Shown here: one piece after another, positions 61,840 through 64,000 of the stretch
How positions within the stretch are numbered: position 1 is the stretch's first letter
Layout of the letters: every line of letters starts with the position of its first letter
Assembly: GCA_903906365.1 (NCBI GenBank)
Contig: CAIVKC010000044.1
Coordinates: 1 to 64,000 of the forward strand
DNA: 64,000 nucleotides
Source of the DNA: an uncultured Bacteroidota bacterium
Lineage (GTDB): Bacteria > Bacteroidota > Bacteroidia > Chitinophagales > Chitinophagaceae
Reading direction: 5' to 3'
Translations under genes and position numbers: made by a program
Notes under the pieces: model-generated
The model's input: only the letters and a program-made list of their open reading frames with translations
Told to the model about the DNA's origin: nothing
Databases searched by the model: none

Positions 61840-64000
61840 ATGGAACCCAAATATATTCAGCAGGCAGCACTAAAACTCAACCTATCCCTAAAACAGGTCC
61901 AGCAGGTCTGCCAGCTACACGACGAAGGAGCGACCATCCCCTTTATGGCCAGGTACCGCAAGGAAGCCACCGGCAACCTGGATGAGGTGGCTATCGGCCA
62001 TATTGTGGAAGAGATCAGGTATTTTACCGAACTGGAAAAAAGAAAGGAAACCGTCCTGAAAACCATTGAAGGATTGGGGCGGCTGACACCGGAGCTCCGA
62101 ACCCGGATTGAGGATTGTTTTGAGGCCACCATATTGGAAGACCTCTATCTTCCCTATAAACCCAAAAGAAAGACCAGGGCAACCACTGCCATGGAAAAAG
62201 GACTGGAGCCACTGGCCACCTTTATTTTCAGTCAGGGACCCGGTGACCCCGAAACGGAGGCAGCAAAATTCATCGGGGAACAGGTTAAAGATGTCCGGGA
62301 GGCACTCCAGGGGGCCAGGGACATCGTGGCGGAATGGATTACTGAAAATGTGCAGGCCAGAAACATAATCCGTCATCTTTTCACCCAGGAGGCCGTCTTG
62401 TTTTCCAAGGTGATCGCTTCCAAAAAGGAGGAAGAAGAGGCCCAGAAGTACAGGGATTATTTCGAATTCAGTGAACCCCTGGCCAAAACACCTTCCCACC
62501 GCCTGCTGGCCATTCGCAGGGGAGAGAAAGAAGGCTTTCTTCTGATGGATATACATATTGACAAGCCCCGGGCCATCGATGAGCTGGAAAGACTGCTGGT
62601 AACGGGTAAACACCCGGTAAGCGCCCACCTGAAGATGGCCATTGACGATTGTTTTGAAAGGCTCCTGAAACCATCCATAGAAAATGAGTTCCGGGTCATA
62701 AGCAAGAACCGGGCGGACGAGGAAGCCATCGGCGTTTTCGCTGAAAACCTGCGGCAGCTGTTGCTGGCCTCCCCACTTGGATCAAAACGATTACTGGCTC
62801 TTGACCCGGGATTCCGAACCGGTTGTAAGGTGGTTTGCCTGGATGAACAGGGTAATTTTCTGACCAATACCACCATTTATCCCCATCCGCCACAACAAAG
62901 CAGCCGGGAAAGCATCTCCGAGATCCAGAATCTGGTTGACCGTTATGATATCCAGGCAATTGGGATTGGAAACGGGACTGCGGGCAGGGAAACCGAGCAG
63001 TTCATACGATCCATTGATTTTGGAAGGCCGGTGAGCGTTTTCATGGTCAATGAAAGCGGGGCCTCCATTTATTCTGCCTCCGAGGTGGCCAGGGAGGAGT
63101 TCCCCGATATGGACCTGACAGTGCGCGGAGCGGTCAGTATCGGCCGTCGCCTGCTGGATCCCCTAAGCGAACTGGTCAAAATTGATCCCAAATCGATAGG
63201 GGTAGGACAGTACCAGCATGATGTCAATCAGCCGAAATTGAAAGAGCAGTTGGACCGGATTGTGGAAAGCTGTGTGAACCATGTGGGCGTAAACCTCAAT
63301 ACGGCCAGCCGGCATCTGTTGATGTATGTGTCCGGATTGAGTGCTACCCTGGCCCGTAACATTGTGGAATACCGAGCCAAAAACGGTGCGTTCAAGACCC
63401 GGGATGAACTCCGGAAGGTAAGCCTGATGGGCCCCAAAACCTTTGAACAATGTGCGGCCTTCCTGAGAATTCCCTCAGCAGCCAATCCGCTGGACAACAG
63501 CGCCGTCCATCCTGAAAGTTATGTTGTGGTGGAATCCATGGCCCGCGACCTGTCCTGCAGCATTCCCGATCTCGTAGGTCAGCCGGAGCTGCGCAGGCGG
63601 ATCGATAAAAGTAAATACCTCTCCGAGACAGCCGGGGAGTTCACCCTGGAGGATATCCTCAAGGAACTCGAAAAACCGGGCCGCGATCCACGGTCCCTGG
63701 TGGAGGAATTTCGTTTTGATGACTCCATTCACAGCATGGAAGACCTTCGTCCGGGCATGAGCGTGCCGGGTATTGTAACCAATATTACCAATTTCGGTGT
63801 TTTCGTGGATATTGGGGTAAAGCAGGACGGGCTGATACATATTTCTCAGCTGAGCAACCACTATATCAGCGACCCCAACAGTGTGGTAAAATTGCAGCAA
63901 CGCCTTCAGGTAACGGTACTGGAAGTGGATGTAACCCGTAAAAGGATATCCCTATCCCTCAAGGACCAGCAAACACCACCCGCGTCTGCAGGCCAGGGCC
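61840..64000 (+). CDS. tex: Tex family RNA-binding transcription factor (3' end cut by the window)
   Basis: About 720 residues are present and the frame is still open at the window end; Tex proteins are usually about 720-780 long, so little is missing. The order fits Tex: N-terminal helical domain (ATIPFMARYRKEATGNLDE), a YqgF-like RNase H fold (LLALDPGFRTGCKVVCLD, VFMVNESGASIYSAS), helix-hairpin-helix segments (SVGQY-type DPKSIGVGQYQHDV, LSATLARNIVEYRAKNGAF) and a C-terminal S1 domain (GIVTNITNFGVFVDIGVKQDGLIHISQ). The role is in RNA binding and transcription; the exact activity is unsettled. Confidence 0.95.
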   Translation, partial: MEPKYIQQAALKLNLSLKQVQQVCQLHDEGATIPFMARYRKEATGNLDEVAIGHIVEEIRYFTELEKRKETVLKTIEGLGRLTPELRTRIEDCFEATILEDLYLPYKPKRKTRATTAMEKGLEPLATFIFSQGPGDPETEAAKFIGEQVKDVREALQGARDIVAEWITENVQARNIIRHLFTQEAVLFSKVIASKKEEEEAQKYRDYFEFSEPLAKTPSHRLLAIRRGEKEGFLLMDIHIDKPRAIDELERLLVTGKHPVSAHLKMAIDDCFERLLKPSIENEFRVISKNRADEEAIGVFAENLRQLLLASPLGSKRLLALDPGFRTGCKVVCLDEQGNFLTNTTIYPHPPQQSSRESISEIQNLVDRYDIQAIGIGNGTAGRETEQFIRSIDFGRPVSVFMVNESGASIYSASEVAREEFPDMDLTVRGAVSIGRRLLDPLSELVKIDPKSIGVGQYQHDVNQPKLKEQLDRIVESCVNHVGVNLNTASRHLLMYVSGLSATLARNIVEYRAKNGAFKTRDELRKVSLMGPKTFEQCAAFLRIPSAANPLDNSAVHPESYVVVESMARDLSCSIPDLVGQPELRRRIDKSKYLSETAGEFTLEDILKELEKPGRDPRSLVEEFRFDDSIHSMEDLRPGMSVPGIVTNITNFGVFVDIGVKQDGLIHISQLSNHYISDPNSVVKLQQRLQVTVLEVDVTRKRISLSLKDQQTPPASAGQG

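Overview
The window reads as the chromosome of a Bacteroidota bacterium, most likely of the Chitinophagia/Chitinophagaceae type. Four things point there. The housekeeping proteins are of Bacteroidota type: PafA-family phosphatase, 7TMR-DISM histidine kinase, carboxypeptidase-like regulatory-domain protein, YpdA, and an Mrp without its usual CxxC. Shine-Dalgarno sites are not evident. Many genes are preceded by the Bacteroidota -7 box TAnnTTTG, sometimes with a -33 TTTG about 19 bases upstream. Bidirectional intrinsic terminators are common. The genus is inference only. No transposase, integrase, CRISPR array or rRNA was seen.

Layout. Bases 1-79 hold the 3' end of a tRNA and a hairpin. Bases about 80-4970 are a visibly AT-rich block, unlike the rest of the window. 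It holds a two-gene McrBC-type modification-dependent restriction system: an McrB-like NTPase with DUF3578 and two EVE-like modules, then an McrC-like nuclease. Short gene remnants lie on both sides. This looks like a defence island acquired next to a tRNA. From 4974 onward the sequence is ordinary core genome.

Core region, 4974-35750: flavin amine oxidase (SolA/sarcosine oxidase type), Tag glycosylase, DUF218 protein, mtaB, a DUF4258 lipoprotein, PlsC-type acyltransferase, priA, murB, fmt, namZ, an FKBP isomerase, a CPBP protease, pepT, ypdA, an SPFH protein, exbB/exbD, a carbohydrate porin, prmC, a ribD-EamA-yigZ cluster, 3-hydroxybutyryl-CoA dehydrogenase, mrp, paiB-like, pyrF, and a kynU-symporter pair.

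Core region, 36190-64000: an ECF sigma / membrane anti-sigma / secreted SFG-repeat protein operon, a glutaryl-CoA dehydrogenase-like enzyme, aroK, DUF423, an orphan sensor kinase, ftsK, lolA, ubiX, a thioredoxin-like lipoprotein, an alpha-oxoamine synthase, pafA, an M16 protease, class I and class II fructose-bisphosphate aldolases with an esterase between them, a kinase-fold protein of unknown role, a cobalamin-binding-type protein without a signal peptide, cystathionine beta-synthase, and tex (running off the end).

How the genes work together. Several sets serve envelope and wall growth: murB, namZ, plsC, lolA, exbBD, ftsK, pafA, the porin and the sigma operon. Others serve DNA and RNA maintenance (tag, priA, mtaB, tex, mcrBC) and central metabolism (the aldolases, ribD, pyrF, aroK, CBS, kynU). 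The items most worth a second look are the tRNA-linked McrBC island, a candidate roughly 70-nt sRNA at 47816-47884, promoters that abut start codons (priA, mtaB, ftsK), the kinase-like protein at 57721-58827, and the sigma/anti-sigma/SFG-repeat operon.
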